From: Mayfieldus sp963740555
GTDB taxonomy: Bacteria; Actinomycetota; Thermoleophilia; Solirubrobacterales; 70-9
Direction of reading: 5' to 3'
Length of the DNA: 64,000 bases
Assembly (NCBI GenBank): GCA_963740555.1
Contig: CAVUES010000008.1
Coordinates: 1-64,000 of the forward strand
Positions 33,809 through 42,260 of this stretch are shown here, one piece after another. The first letter of the stretch is position 1. The number at the start of each line of letters is the position of its first letter. A program made the translations under genes and the position numbers. The notes under the pieces are model-generated. The model made no database searches. It was not told where the DNA came from and saw only the letters and a program-made list of their open reading frames with translations.

Positions 33809-34078
33809 ATGGCCCTGTTGGTCTGGTTCATGACCGGGATCGCGCTCTGGCACTTCACCGTCTTTCTGCCCGACCACTTCTGGCAGGGAATAGTCGGGGC
33901 GTTTCTCGGCGCGGTCGCAGGGGCGATGGTCTCGGGTGCCGCCGCGCAGATCGCCTCCGGGCGGACGATTGGCGACACCGATCTGGCCACCGTCCTCTAC
34001 GCGGTACCCGGGATCGCGATCGGCCTCGCGGTGGTCTACGTGATCGGTCTGCGCGACGATCCGGCCAGCCAGGCGTAA
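33809..34078 (+). CDS. small three-helix membrane protein
   Basis: An 89-residue protein with hydrophobic segments at 3-22, 28-50 (GIVGAFLGAVAGAMVSGAAAQ) and 62-80 (LATVLYAVPGIAIGLAVVYVI). The Gly-rich middle resembles transglycosylase-associated small membrane proteins. A GGGGGG run precedes the ATG. Function unknown. It follows secDF by 83 bases, which could encode a 27-residue Arg-rich peptide (33725-33808). Confidence 0.55.
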   Translation: MALLVWFMTGIALWHFTVFLPDHFWQGIVGAFLGAVAGAMVSGAAAQIASGRTIGDTDLATVLYAVPGIAIGLAVVYVIGLRDDPASQA

Positions 34079-34120
34079 TCGAGCCGACAACGACGCGGTT
34101 CGCGCCGGCGGATTCCCTCC

Positions 34121-34161
34121 TGGGGAGACGCTCTCGCGTATAGACCGAGAAAGTCTCCCCA
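34121..34161. other. nested hairpin in the gap before recJ
   Basis: The 254-base gap between 34078 and 34333 holds no protein gene. TGGGGAGAC (34121-34129) pairs with GTCTCCCCA (34153-34161), and inside it TCTCG pairs with CGAGA. A second hairpin CCGCCC/GGGCGG lies at about 34222-34240. No T tract follows the first. They could be a terminator for the gene at 33809 or a structured leader of recJ; no known riboswitch is recognised. Confidence 0.4.
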
Positions 34162-34274
34162 ACGCGGTCTGGCCCCCCGTCCGGTGCGGGTTTCTTCCGG
34201 ATACAGGAGGAAAGGCGCACCGCCCGCCGATTTGGGCGGGGCGATTCCGTCCATCCGCCTGCTTAGCCTCGTGC

Positions 34275-34322
34275 GTGAGCGCGAGGCTCTTCAAAAGAGC
34301 ATTTCTCGGGGCCGAGCGCGAA
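34275..34322 (+). repeat. dispersed GTGAGCGCGAGG repeat, copy upstream of recJ
   Basis: These 48 bases match the two tandem units at 61499 and 61561 at 40 of 48 positions. They start with GTGAGCGCGAGGCTC and end with GGGGCCGAGCGCGA. The inner part forms a hairpin (GCTCTT, CAA, AAGAGC). A TAGCCT hexamer ends five bases before the GTG, and the recJ ATG follows at 34333, in another frame. Confidence 0.7.
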
Positions 34323-34332
34323 CTGATTCCTT

Positions 34333-36897
34333 ATGGCCGAGTCTGCCCGCGCATACGTGACCGAGCCCTATTCCTACGCCGAGGCGTGGGCACTTGCCGA
34401 CGCGCTCGGGGTCAGCGAGCCGATCGCGGTGACCCTGGTGCGACGCGGCTATCGCACCGTCGACGAGGCGCGCCGGTTCCTGGACGCCGACGAGACCCAC
34501 GATCCGCTCGAGTTCGAGGGGATGGCCGACGTCGTCGAGGTGCTGCTCTCCGCTACGCGTGCGGGGCGGCGGATCACGGTGCACGGCGACTACGACGTGG
34601 ACGGCGTCTGCTCGACCACGATCCTGGTCGCCGCGCTTCGGAACCTGGGAGCGAGGTGCGACTGGTACATCCCCGACCGCCTGGGCGAGGGCTACGGCCT
34701 CAGCGTCGCCGGGGTCAAAAAGCTGGCCGCCCGCGGAACCGAGGTCCTGCTGACCGCCGACTGCGGGATCACCTGCGCCCCCGAGGTGGCGGAAGCGAGA
34801 AGAGCGGGAATGGACGTCGTCGTCACCGACCATCACTCGCCGCCCGAGCAGCTGCCCGACTGCCTGATCCTGCACCCCCGGCTGTCGTTCTATCCGTTTG
34901 AAGAGCTGTGCGGGACCGGGGTCGCCTACAAGCTGGCCTGCGCGCTGCGCGCATCGGGCGCGGCGTCGAGCGCCGAGGCGGACGAGGCGGACCTGGACCT
35001 GGTTTCGCTGGCGACCGTCGCCGACGTCGTCCCGCTCGTGGGTGAGAACCGCTCGCTGGTTCGCCGCGGGCTCGCGGTTGCCCGTCGCGCCCGCCGCCCG
35101 GGAATGCGGGCGCTGATCGCCGCCTCCGGCTTCGACGCGGAGCGACTCGACGAGGGTGACTTCGCCTTTCGCCTCGCCCCCCGCATAAACGCCGCCGGGC
35201 GTCTCTATCGCGCAGACGCCGGGGTCGAGCTTTTCCTCACCGACGACCCTGAGCGAGCCGAGCAGATCGCATCGGAGCTCGATCGCGTCAACCGGGAGCG
35301 CCAGCTGGCCGAGCGCGAAGTCGAGGCCGCGGCGGAAGCGGCGTACCGCGAGCTCCCCGAGCCGCTGCGCGACGCCCCGGCGCTCGTGATCGCCGGGCAG
35401 GGCTGGCACCCGGGCGTGGTCGGGATCGTCGCCTCCCGCCTGGTCGAGCGCTACTGGCGCCCGGTCGTCCTGCTCTCCTTCGAGGGCGACAGCGGCCGCG
35501 GCTCGGGTCGCAGCATCCCGGGCTTCGACCTGCTCGGAGGCCTGGAAGCCTGCTCGGAGCACCTGATCCGCTTCGGCGGGCACCGGGCTGCGGCGGGCCT
35601 CGAGCTTCGGGCGTCGGAGCTGGAGCGCTTTCGAGAGGCATTCGTCTCCCACGCCGCCGCGCGGCTTCGCCCCGAGGACCTTGCCCGCATCGAGCGAATC
35701 GACGCCTTGGTCGGTGGGGACGGCCTCGGGCTCGAGCTGGCCGAGGAGCTGGAGCGGTTGGGGCCGTTCGGGGCCGGAAACCCGGGTGTTCGCCTGCTCG
35801 TCCCCTCGGCGCTGCTCGGGGACGTCTCGTCGATGGGGGAGGGCAAGCACTCTCGCTTCAGTCTCCGCAGCGGCGGCGCGCGGGCGCTAGGGGTCGCATT
35901 CGGACGAGCCTCGCTGCGGGTCTCCGATAAGGAACCGGTGGATGCCGCGATCCGACTCGAGGTCAACCAGTGGAACGGCTCGGTGGAGCCGCGCGTCGTC
36001 CTTCGCGAGCTTTACGAGTTGCCGGTCGAAACCGCCGAGGAGCCCCCGCACCGATGCTCATGCGAGGAGGCGGACTGGTGGATGCGCTTCGACGCCGAGC
36101 TGGCGGCCGCGCCCGAATCCTGGCCGGCGGGGGACCTGGCGAGCGCGATGCGAGCCGGCGGCGAGCGGCAGGCGGTTCGAGGGCGCCGGTCGGCGGTCGC
36201 GACGATGGCCGAGCTGGTCTCCAGCGGCGAGTCGGTGCTGGCGCTCTGCGCCGATGCCTCGCGACGCGCCGAGCTCGCCGGCGGCGCCGCCGGCCTGGCG
36301 CGGTTCGGCGGCGGCGCGGCGCTGATCGCCTGCGGACGCTGCGGAGCGGAGACCGTTCGTGGTCTGAGCGCCCGCGCGGAGGCGGGCCTGGCGCTGGCCG
36401 ACTTCGACGCCCTGGCGCTGGCGCCCGAGATCGCGCTCGGCTTCGACCACGTGGTTCTCGTCGATCCGCCGCCCTTCCCACATCTTGCGGCACTCGCCGC
36501 GCGGGGCCCCGGGGACCGGGGGGCGTTCGTACATTCCGCCTGGAGCGAGCAGGAGCGCGGGTTCGCGCTTCGCGTGCTCGACGACGAGCTAGGTATGCGG
36601 CGTCCTCTTCGGGATGTATTCCGGAGCCTTGCCAGGGCCGAGTCGGCCGAGGGCAGCGAGCTGCGCGAGGCTTTGACGGGTGGCGGCGACCATCCGCACG
36701 GTCCCGAGCTTGCGGCGCGCTGCGTGCGGGTCTTGGACGAGCTGGAGCTGATCGTCTGGAACCCAAAGAGCCACGAACGGAGCCTCAGGGTCGTATCCTC
36801 GGAGCACACCAATTTGGAGCGCTCGGGCGCGTTTCGCGCCTACGGCACCCGCCTCGAGGAGGGCAAGAAATACCTCGCAAGCCTCAGACAACCGTGA
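34333..36897 (+). CDS. recJ: single-strand-specific exonuclease RecJ
   Basis: The 854-residue product has the DHH core (HGDYDVDGVCS, LLTADCGIT, VVTDHHSPP), the DHHA1 domain (VVGIVASRLVERYWRPVVLLS, GSGRSIPGFDLLGGL, FGGHRAAAGL) and an OB fold (about residues 455 to 560). It degrades single-stranded DNA 5' to 3' in recombination and repair. The last 290 residues are an extra region with a CSC motif, an AAA-like arrangement (VLALCADASRR, HVVLVDPPPFPHLA) and a C-terminal helix bundle, as in the longer RecJ forms. A GTGA overlap joins it to relA. Confidence 0.9.
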   Translation: MAESARAYVTEPYSYAEAWALADALGVSEPIAVTLVRRGYRTVDEARRFLDADETHDPLEFEGMADVVEVLLSATRAGRRITVHGDYDVDGVCSTTILVAALRNLGARCDWYIPDRLGEGYGLSVAGVKKLAARGTEVLLTADCGITCAPEVAEARRAGMDVVVTDHHSPPEQLPDCLILHPRLSFYPFEELCGTGVAYKLACALRASGAASSAEADEADLDLVSLATVADVVPLVGENRSLVRRGLAVARRARRPGMRALIAASGFDAERLDEGDFAFRLAPRINAAGRLYRADAGVELFLTDDPERAEQIASELDRVNRERQLAEREVEAAAEAAYRELPEPLRDAPALVIAGQGWHPGVVGIVASRLVERYWRPVVLLSFEGDSGRGSGRSIPGFDLLGGLEACSEHLIRFGGHRAAAGLELRASELERFREAFVSHAAARLRPEDLARIERIDALVGGDGLGLELAEELERLGPFGAGNPGVRLLVPSALLGDVSSMGEGKHSRFSLRSGGARALGVAFGRASLRVSDKEPVDAAIRLEVNQWNGSVEPRVVLRELYELPVETAEEPPHRCSCEEADWWMRFDAELAAAPESWPAGDLASAMRAGGERQAVRGRRSAVATMAELVSSGESVLALCADASRRAELAGGAAGLARFGGGAALIACGRCGAETVRGLSARAEAGLALADFDALALAPEIALGFDHVVLVDPPPFPHLAALAARGPGDRGAFVHSAWSEQERGFALRVLDDELGMRRPLRDVFRSLARAESAEGSELREALTGGGDHPHGPELAARCVRVLDELELIVWNPKSHERSLRVVSSEHTNLERSGAFRAYGTRLEEGKKYLASLRQP

Positions 36898-39347
36898 AGT
36901 CCGACGCCGCGAAGGGGAAGAAGAAATCCTCCGCGGCGCACTCCTCCGATCGTCCCAAGGCCTCTGGTAAGGCGAGCGCGACCAAGAAGCGTCGCGCCAA
37001 CGGCAAGCCGGCAGCGAAGCGCGACGAGAAGCCCGCGTCCGCAAACGGCGCGCCCGCACCCGAGGATCGGCGCGGACACACCAAGGTCGGGGCCCCCGGC
37101 GAAATCCCCGCGGTCACGCCGGTGGAGGGGCTGACCCTTGAGCTGAACGACGAGCAGCGGGGCCTGCTCGGCGACCTCTTTGCCGTCATCGGCGAGCACG
37201 AGGAGGAGTCGGCCTCCCCGATCGACCGCGATGCCGTCCAACGCGCCTTCGTCTTCGCCTGCGAGCGCCATGCCGACCAGATGCGCAAGTCGGGCGATGA
37301 GTTCATCACCCACCCGATCGGAGTGGCGCAGATCTGCGCCGGGATGCGACTCGACTCAGAGACGCTCTGCGCGGCGCTGCTCCACGACACGGTCGAGGAC
37401 ACCAGCGCCAGCCTCGGGGAGATCGAGGACGCGTTCGGGGTCGAGGTCGCGCAGCTGGTCGACGGCGTCACGAAGCTGACCGGGATCACCTTCGAGAGCC
37501 GCGACGAGCGACAGGCGGAGAACTACCGCAAGATGATGGTCGCGGTCGCCACCGACGTCAGGGTGATCCTGATCAAGCTGGCCGACCGGCTGCACAACAT
37601 GCGCACGCTGTCGGCGCTGCCGAAGCAGAAGCAGATCGCCAAGGCGCGCGAGACGCTGGAGATCTACGCGCCGCTCGCCCATCGCCTCGGTATCCACGCG
37701 ATCAAGTGGGAGCTCGAGGACCTCGCGTTCGCGACCCTGCACCCCCGCAAGTACGACGAGATCAAGAAGCTGGTCGCCCAGCAGCGGCTGGAGCGCGAGC
37801 GATACGTCGAGGACGCCGGCAAGTTCCTCTCCTCGGAGCTCGAGAAGGTCGGCATCGCGGCCGAGATCTCAGGCCGCGCCAAGCACTTCTATTCGATCTA
37901 CACGAAGATGACCCGCAAGGGCAGGGAGTTCAACGAGATCTTCGACCTCACCGCGATGCGGGTGCTCGTCGGCTCGGTCAAGGACTGCTACGGCACGATC
38001 GGAATCATTCACTCGATCTGGAAGCCGCTTCCGGGGCGCTTCAAGGACTTCGTCGCGATGCCGAAGGCGAACATGTACCAGGCGCTGCATACGACGGTGA
38101 TCGGCCCCGAGGGCAGGCCTCTGGAGATCCAGATCCGCACGGAGCAGATGCACCGGATCGCCGAGTACGGGATCGCCACCCACGTCGCCTACAAGGAGGG
38201 GCACTCGACCGCCGACGCCGAGCAGGAGAAGATGACCTGGCTGCGGCATCTGGTCGAGTCCGAGGGAGACCAGGACCCGGCCGAGTTCCTGGATTCGCTG
38301 AAGGTCGACCTGTTCGAGGACGAGGTTTTCGTCTTCACCCCGAAGGGAGAGGTCAAGAACCTCTCCGCCGGCTCGACCCCGCTCGACTTCGCCTACGCCG
38401 TCCATACCGACGTCGGCCACCGCTGCGTGGGGGCGAAGGTGAACGACAGGCTGGTGCCGCTGCACTACACGCTTCGCAGCGGCGACATCGTCGAGGTGCT
38501 GACCTCGAAGCAGGAGCGGGGCCCCTCGCGCGACTGGCTGAAGCTGGTGCGCACGAGCCGCGCCCGCAACAAGATTCGGGCCTGGTTCAAACGCGAGCGC
38601 CGCGAGGACGCCGAGCGCCACGGTCGCGAGCAGCTCCAGCAGGCGCTCCGCAACCGCGGCCTTCCCTCCCAGAAGGTCGCGCCCTCGGACCTGCTCGCCG
38701 ACGTGATGCGGGAGATGGGGTTCCGCAAGGCCGACGACTTCTACATCGCGCTCGGCCAGGGCAAGGTCTCCTCGCGGATCGTCGCCAACAAGCTCATGCA
38801 GCGACTGAAGGCGGGGGAGGCGGTCGACCAGGAGCAGACGGTCGACGACCTGATCTCAGACCGCGATGACAAGCGGCGCCGCATCAGCGAGGCGTCCAAT
38901 TACGGGATCCGGGTCAAGGGTGTCCAGGACGTCGCCGTGCGGCTCGCCAAGTGCTGCCGGCCGGTGCCCGGCGACGAGATTGTCGGCTACGTCTCGCTGG
39001 GTCGCGGGATCACGATTCACCGCGAGGACTGCAAGAACGTCAAGGCGCTGCGCAAGGCGCCGGAGCGCTTCGTGGATGTGAATTGGGACGGCGAGAACGA
39101 GGCTTCCTACCGGGTCGAGCTTCAGGTCGACGCCTACGATCGCACCCGCCTGCTCGAGGACCTCTCGCGCACCTTCGCCGAGGCCGGCATCAACATCATC
39201 GAGGCCAGCTGCACGACCAAGCACCCGATGGTCAAGAACCGCTTCGTGGTCGAGGTGGGGGACACGCAGCAGCTGAAGCAGTGCGTGTCGCGGCTGCGCA
39301 ACCTCGACTCGGTGTTCGACGCCTACCGCGTGACGCCGACAGGCTGA
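36894..39347 (+). CDS. relA: bifunctional (p)ppGpp synthetase/hydrolase RelA/SpoT
   Basis: The 817-residue product starts at a GTG overlapping the recJ stop. Residues 1 to about 75 are a Lys/Ala-rich basic extension. The HD hydrolase domain shows ITHPIGVAQI, LLHDTVEDT and LADRLHNMRTL; the synthetase shows RAKHFYSIYTKMTRKG, FDLTAMRVLV and GRFKDFVAMPKANMYQALHT; then TGS (VFVFTPKGEVKNLSAGSTPLDFAYAVH) and a C-terminal ACT domain. It makes and degrades the stringent alarmone. The hydrolase HD pair is intact, so it is bifunctional. Confidence 0.95.
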   Translation: MKSDAAKGKKKSSAAHSSDRPKASGKASATKKRRANGKPAAKRDEKPASANGAPAPEDRRGHTKVGAPGEIPAVTPVEGLTLELNDEQRGLLGDLFAVIGEHEEESASPIDRDAVQRAFVFACERHADQMRKSGDEFITHPIGVAQICAGMRLDSETLCAALLHDTVEDTSASLGEIEDAFGVEVAQLVDGVTKLTGITFESRDERQAENYRKMMVAVATDVRVILIKLADRLHNMRTLSALPKQKQIAKARETLEIYAPLAHRLGIHAIKWELEDLAFATLHPRKYDEIKKLVAQQRLERERYVEDAGKFLSSELEKVGIAAEISGRAKHFYSIYTKMTRKGREFNEIFDLTAMRVLVGSVKDCYGTIGIIHSIWKPLPGRFKDFVAMPKANMYQALHTTVIGPEGRPLEIQIRTEQMHRIAEYGIATHVAYKEGHSTADAEQEKMTWLRHLVESEGDQDPAEFLDSLKVDLFEDEVFVFTPKGEVKNLSAGSTPLDFAYAVHTDVGHRCVGAKVNDRLVPLHYTLRSGDIVEVLTSKQERGPSRDWLKLVRTSRARNKIRAWFKRERREDAERHGREQLQQALRNRGLPSQKVAPSDLLADVMREMGFRKADDFYIALGQGKVSSRIVANKLMQRLKAGEAVDQEQTVDDLISDRDDKRRRISEASNYGIRVKGVQDVAVRLAKCCRPVPGDEIVGYVSLGRGITIHREDCKNVKALRKAPERFVDVNWDGENEASYRVELQVDAYDRTRLLEDLSRTFAEAGINIIEASCTTKHPMVKNRFVVEVGDTQQLKQCVSRLRNLDSVFDAYRVTPTG

Positions 39348-39351
39348 ACAG

Positions 39352-39744
39352 TTGTCGGAGAACACGGATTTCGTCCGCGAGTGGACCGCGGCCTGGAACC
39401 GGGGAGACTTCGAGGCGATGATCGAGAACGTCGATCGCGACTTCGAATGGGTCGTGGCGCGCGAAAATCCAGACCCAACGGCCCCGCGGGGCCTCGATGA
39501 GGTCGGTTCCTACCTTCGCGACTGGCTCGACACAATGCCCGATCTACAGGTGGAGATCGTCGAGGCCCAAGAGGTCGGCGACAAGGTGCTTTCGGTTCTG
39601 AAAATGAAAGGGACGGGGACCGGAAGCGGCGCGACGACTGAGGTGGTGATGGCGATGATCACCACCTTCCGGGACGGGGTGCCGGTGCGCACCGAGGAGT
39701 TCCTCGACCTCGGGGAGGCGCGGGCGGCCTTGGACGCCGGCTAG
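39352..39744 (+). CDS. SnoaL-like (NTF2 fold) protein
   Basis: A 130-residue cone-shaped NTF2-fold protein: FVREWTAAWNRGDFEAMIENVDRDFEW, then YLRDWLDTMPDLQVEIVEAQEVGDKVLSVLKMKGTG and a final strand set. Such proteins bind or convert small hydrophobic ligands; the ligand here is unknown. The start is a TTG at 39352, with CAGGCT six bases before it, the leaderless layout. It ends with a 4-base overlap of the convergent HIT gene. Confidence 0.75.
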   Translation: MSENTDFVREWTAAWNRGDFEAMIENVDRDFEWVVARENPDPTAPRGLDEVGSYLRDWLDTMPDLQVEIVEAQEVGDKVLSVLKMKGTGTGSGATTEVVMAMITTFRDGVPVRTEEFLDLGEARAALDAG

Positions 39745-40181
39745 GCGAGCCGCGCGAGCGCCGCACGAATCGCGTCGCGCGCCGCATCGCGCTGCCCCTC
39801 GGACTCGTACTTGGTCCGCGGCCAGAAGAACCCCCGCAGGCCGTCCTTCGGCTTGCGCGGCACGACGTGGACGTGCAGGTGGGGGATGCTCTGGCTGACC
39901 ACGTTGTTGATCGCCACGAAGCTGCCCGGCTTGCCCATCGCGTCGGGGATCGCCCGCGAGAGCCGCTGCACGGTGGCGAAGAAGGGCTCGATCTCACCGG
40001 GGGGCAGGTCCGCGAGCGTCTCGTGGTGGTGGCGAGGGATCAGCAGGCAATGGCCGGGAAACAGCGGCCGGTGGTCGAGGAAGGCGACCGCATGGGGCTC
40101 GTCGAGGACCACTGATGCGGCGTCCTCTGCGCCGCCGGCGATGCGGCAGAAGGCGCAGTCGGCGACGGCCGCGGTCTTCAT
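39741..40181 (-). CDS. HIT-family hydrolase
   Basis: A 146-residue protein with CAFC at residues 9-12, FLDHRPLFPGHCLLIPRHHHETLADL, and the catalytic HIT motif HLHVHVVPR. HIT proteins cleave nucleoside phosphoramidates or dinucleoside polyphosphates. The second HIT gene at 44177 belongs to a different branch (HIHMHV). It is 12 bases downstream of the diacylglycerol-kinase-like gene on the same strand. Confidence 0.88.
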   Translation of the reverse strand: MKTAAVADCAFCRIAGGAEDAASVVLDEPHAVAFLDHRPLFPGHCLLIPRHHHETLADLPPGEIEPFFATVQRLSRAIPDAMGKPGSFVAINNVVSQSIPHLHVHVVPRKPKDGLRGFFWPRTKYESEGQRDAARDAIRAALARLA

Positions 40182-40193
40182 GGCGGCGACCGC

Positions 40194-41219
40194 CTAGGCA
40201 ACGAGGGTCAGGGCTCCGGGCTCGACCCGGAGCTGTGCCTGGGTTTGCTCGCCGATGTAGTCGCCATCCACTTGGACCTGGAACGGGCGCGGCGCTCCGT
40301 CGGAGTCGACCGAGGCAGAGCTGACCTGCGCCTCGTGCACGTCGTCGAAGTGGACGATCTGACGGTGGTTGGCGGCGCTTAGCCCTTCGCTGAAAAGGCG
40401 GGTGATCAGGGTCGGCATGTCTCGCTGCGCGGCCCGCTTCAGCACCGCCATGGAGAGCGTCCCGTCGTCGAGGGAGATCCCCTCGCAGACCCTGATCGGT
40501 CGCGATGCGAAGTAGGTGTAGGGGTCGGAGTTCTGGGCCAGAGCGGTTATCCCCTCGATCTCCTGGCCCGCCGCCTCGACACGGAGGCGCACGGGATTCG
40601 GCAGGTAGCGGCGGTAGAAGCTGGAGAGGGCTGCCCAGGTGTAGTAGTAGGGACCGGCCTTCGCCTTCAGCCCCGGTCGGGCGTCGACCTTCTCGGTGAC
40701 GCTTGCGTCGAGACCGCAGCCGCACGAGAAGACGAAGTAGCGCCCGTTGACGTTGCCGAGGTCGATCCGCCGGGGACGGAAGTCGTCCGCGAGCCCGAGC
40801 AGGTGCTCGGTGGCGTCGACGACGTCGTTGGGAATGCCGAGCGTGCGGGCGACGACGTTGGTCGAGCCGCCCGGGAGCACGGAGACCGGGACGTCGGTAC
40901 CGGCGAGGCCGTTGGCGACCTCGTTCAGGGTGCCGTCGCCGCCGAAGGCGACGACGATGTCATAGCCGCCGCCGCGCGCCTCGCGGCCGATCTCGGTCGC
41001 ATGGTTCTGGGCCTCGGTGGAGACCGCCTCGACGTCGTAGCGGCCTTGGAGCGCGTAGACGACCAGGTTCTTGAGCCGGTCCGAGACCGTGGTCGCGTAG
41101 GGGTTGACGATGATCAGCATCCGCTTCTTGGCCGAGCCGGGGCGGGAACGGACTGAGGAGCTTTCCGGGTGGATCTGGCCGGGTGCCGCGGGCGCCATGG
41201 TGGTTGGGACGGAGGCCAC
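40194..41219 (-). CDS. diacylglycerol kinase-like lipid kinase
   Basis: The 341-residue product has the DagK/YegS core: MLIIVNPYA, VAFGGDGTLNEVANGLAGTDVPVSVLPGGSTN, and the C-terminal beta sandwich with LDDGTLSMAVLKRA and QVQVDGDYIGEQ. It phosphorylates a lipid, probably diacylglycerol, from ATP. The GTG at 41219 is supported by TAGGCT exactly six bases before it (41226-41231, minus strand), which overlaps the end of the MBL-fold gene. Confidence 0.88.
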   Translation of the reverse strand: MASVPTTMAPAAPGQIHPESSSVRSRPGSAKKRMLIIVNPYATTVSDRLKNLVVYALQGRYDVEAVSTEAQNHATEIGREARGGGYDIVVAFGGDGTLNEVANGLAGTDVPVSVLPGGSTNVVARTLGIPNDVVDATEHLLGLADDFRPRRIDLGNVNGRYFVFSCGCGLDASVTEKVDARPGLKAKAGPYYYTWAALSSFYRRYLPNPVRLRVEAAGQEIEGITALAQNSDPYTYFASRPIRVCEGISLDDGTLSMAVLKRAAQRDMPTLITRLFSEGLSAANHRQIVHFDDVHEAQVSSASVDSDGAPRPFQVQVDGDYIGEQTQAQLRVEPGALTLVA

Positions 41220-41228
41220 GATGTGAGC

Positions 41229-42260
41229 CTAGCCCTCGTTCCCGACCGTATGGTCGGCGCCGGTCGCCTCATAGCGGACGACCTCACCGTCCTCGACCTC
41301 GCGCACCCGTCCCTCGTTGACGAGCAGATCGAGGTGGCCGATCACCTCCGAGAGGGTGAGAAACGCCTGCGTCACCGCGACGTTGCCCCAAAGCGCTTGC
41401 GCCAGCTCGTAGCCGGTCCGGGGTTGCTCTGCGACCAGGCCGTAGAGCTTCTCGGCGCGTCGCTTGTGCAGGGCGAGCCGCTCGTCGATCAGCGAGACAT
41501 GGTTGGTGATCGGCTCGCCATGACCCGAGAGAACTATCTCCGCGGGCATCTCTCGGGTCTTGCGCAGGGAGTCGATGTAGGCGACCAGGGCCTGCGTGCG
41601 CTCGGCGGAGCCGTCCAGGGGCCGGCTCAGCAGCGGATTGGACGAGATATGGGCGATCAGATGGTCGGCGGCGATCAGGATGCGGCGATCCGAGTCCCAG
41701 AACACGGTGTCGGAAGGGCTGTGCCCGGGGCGGTGAAGGACCTGCAGGGTGCGATCGCCGAGCTCCAGGTTCTCTTCGTCTCGCAGCGGCCGGGTGACGT
41801 TTGCCTTCGCGCCCCAGCCGCGGAAGCTGCGCGAGACGCTCTGAAGCGCGTAGACGACGTTCTCGGGGATGCCGTTGCGGCGCATCAGCTGCGCGGCGGC
41901 CTCGTCCTCGCGCTCGGCGTCCTCGCCGAAGTTCGCCAGCCGCCGGACCGCGACGTCGATCGCCGCGACGTCGGCGCCCGAGTGCTCGACGATGATCTCG
42001 ACCAGGCCGAGGTGATCGATGTGCTGATGGGTGAGGATCACCAACTCCAGATCCGCGATCGAGTGGCCGTGCTCGGCGAGCTGGCGCTGCAGCTCGTCCA
42101 GCGCCTTGCCGGAGTTCGGCCCGGTGTCGACCAGGGTCAGCGGCTTGTCCTCGATCAGATAGCAGTTGACGCGCCCGACGGCGAACGGGGTCGGGATGCG
42201 CAGTTGGTGGATGCCCTCTTCCGCGACGCGGTCCAGCGCTTCCTCGGTTGTCAGCGTCAC
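41229..42260 (-). CDS. MBL-fold metallo-hydrolase (LACTB2-like)
   Basis: A 343-residue protein with the metal-binding THQHIDHLGLVEIIV, a later GHSPSDTVF and AADHLIAHIS, and VLSGHGEPI. The C-terminal 80 residues form a winged helix (RRAEKLYGLVAEQPRTGYELAQALWG), as in LACTB2-like endoribonucleases and related hydrolases. I chose the GTG at 42260, which overlaps the stop of the phosphomannomutase gene; the longer frame is shadow coding. Substrate not determinable. Confidence 0.82.
   Translation of the reverse strand: MTLTTEEALDRVAEEGIHQLRIPTPFAVGRVNCYLIEDKPLTLVDTGPNSGKALDELQRQLAEHGHSIADLELVILTHQHIDHLGLVEIIVEHSGADVAAIDVAVRRLANFGEDAEREDEAAAQLMRRNGIPENVVYALQSVSRSFRGWGAKANVTRPLRDEENLELGDRTLQVLHRPGHSPSDTVFWDSDRRILIAADHLIAHISSNPLLSRPLDGSAERTQALVAYIDSLRKTREMPAEIVLSGHGEPITNHVSLIDERLALHKRRAEKLYGLVAEQPRTGYELAQALWGNVAVTQAFLTLSEVIGHLDLLVNEGRVREVEDGEVVRYEATGADHTVGNEG

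Noticed and set aside
34079..34332. Known riboswitch upstream of recJ
   Set aside because: Hairpins are present but the conserved bases of SAM, cobalamin, TPP, c-di-AMP or other common classes were not found.
35970..36893. N-terminal extension of RelA by about 300 codons
   Set aside because: It is the alternative frame of recJ; the GTG at 36894 overlaps the recJ stop and gives the normal domain order.
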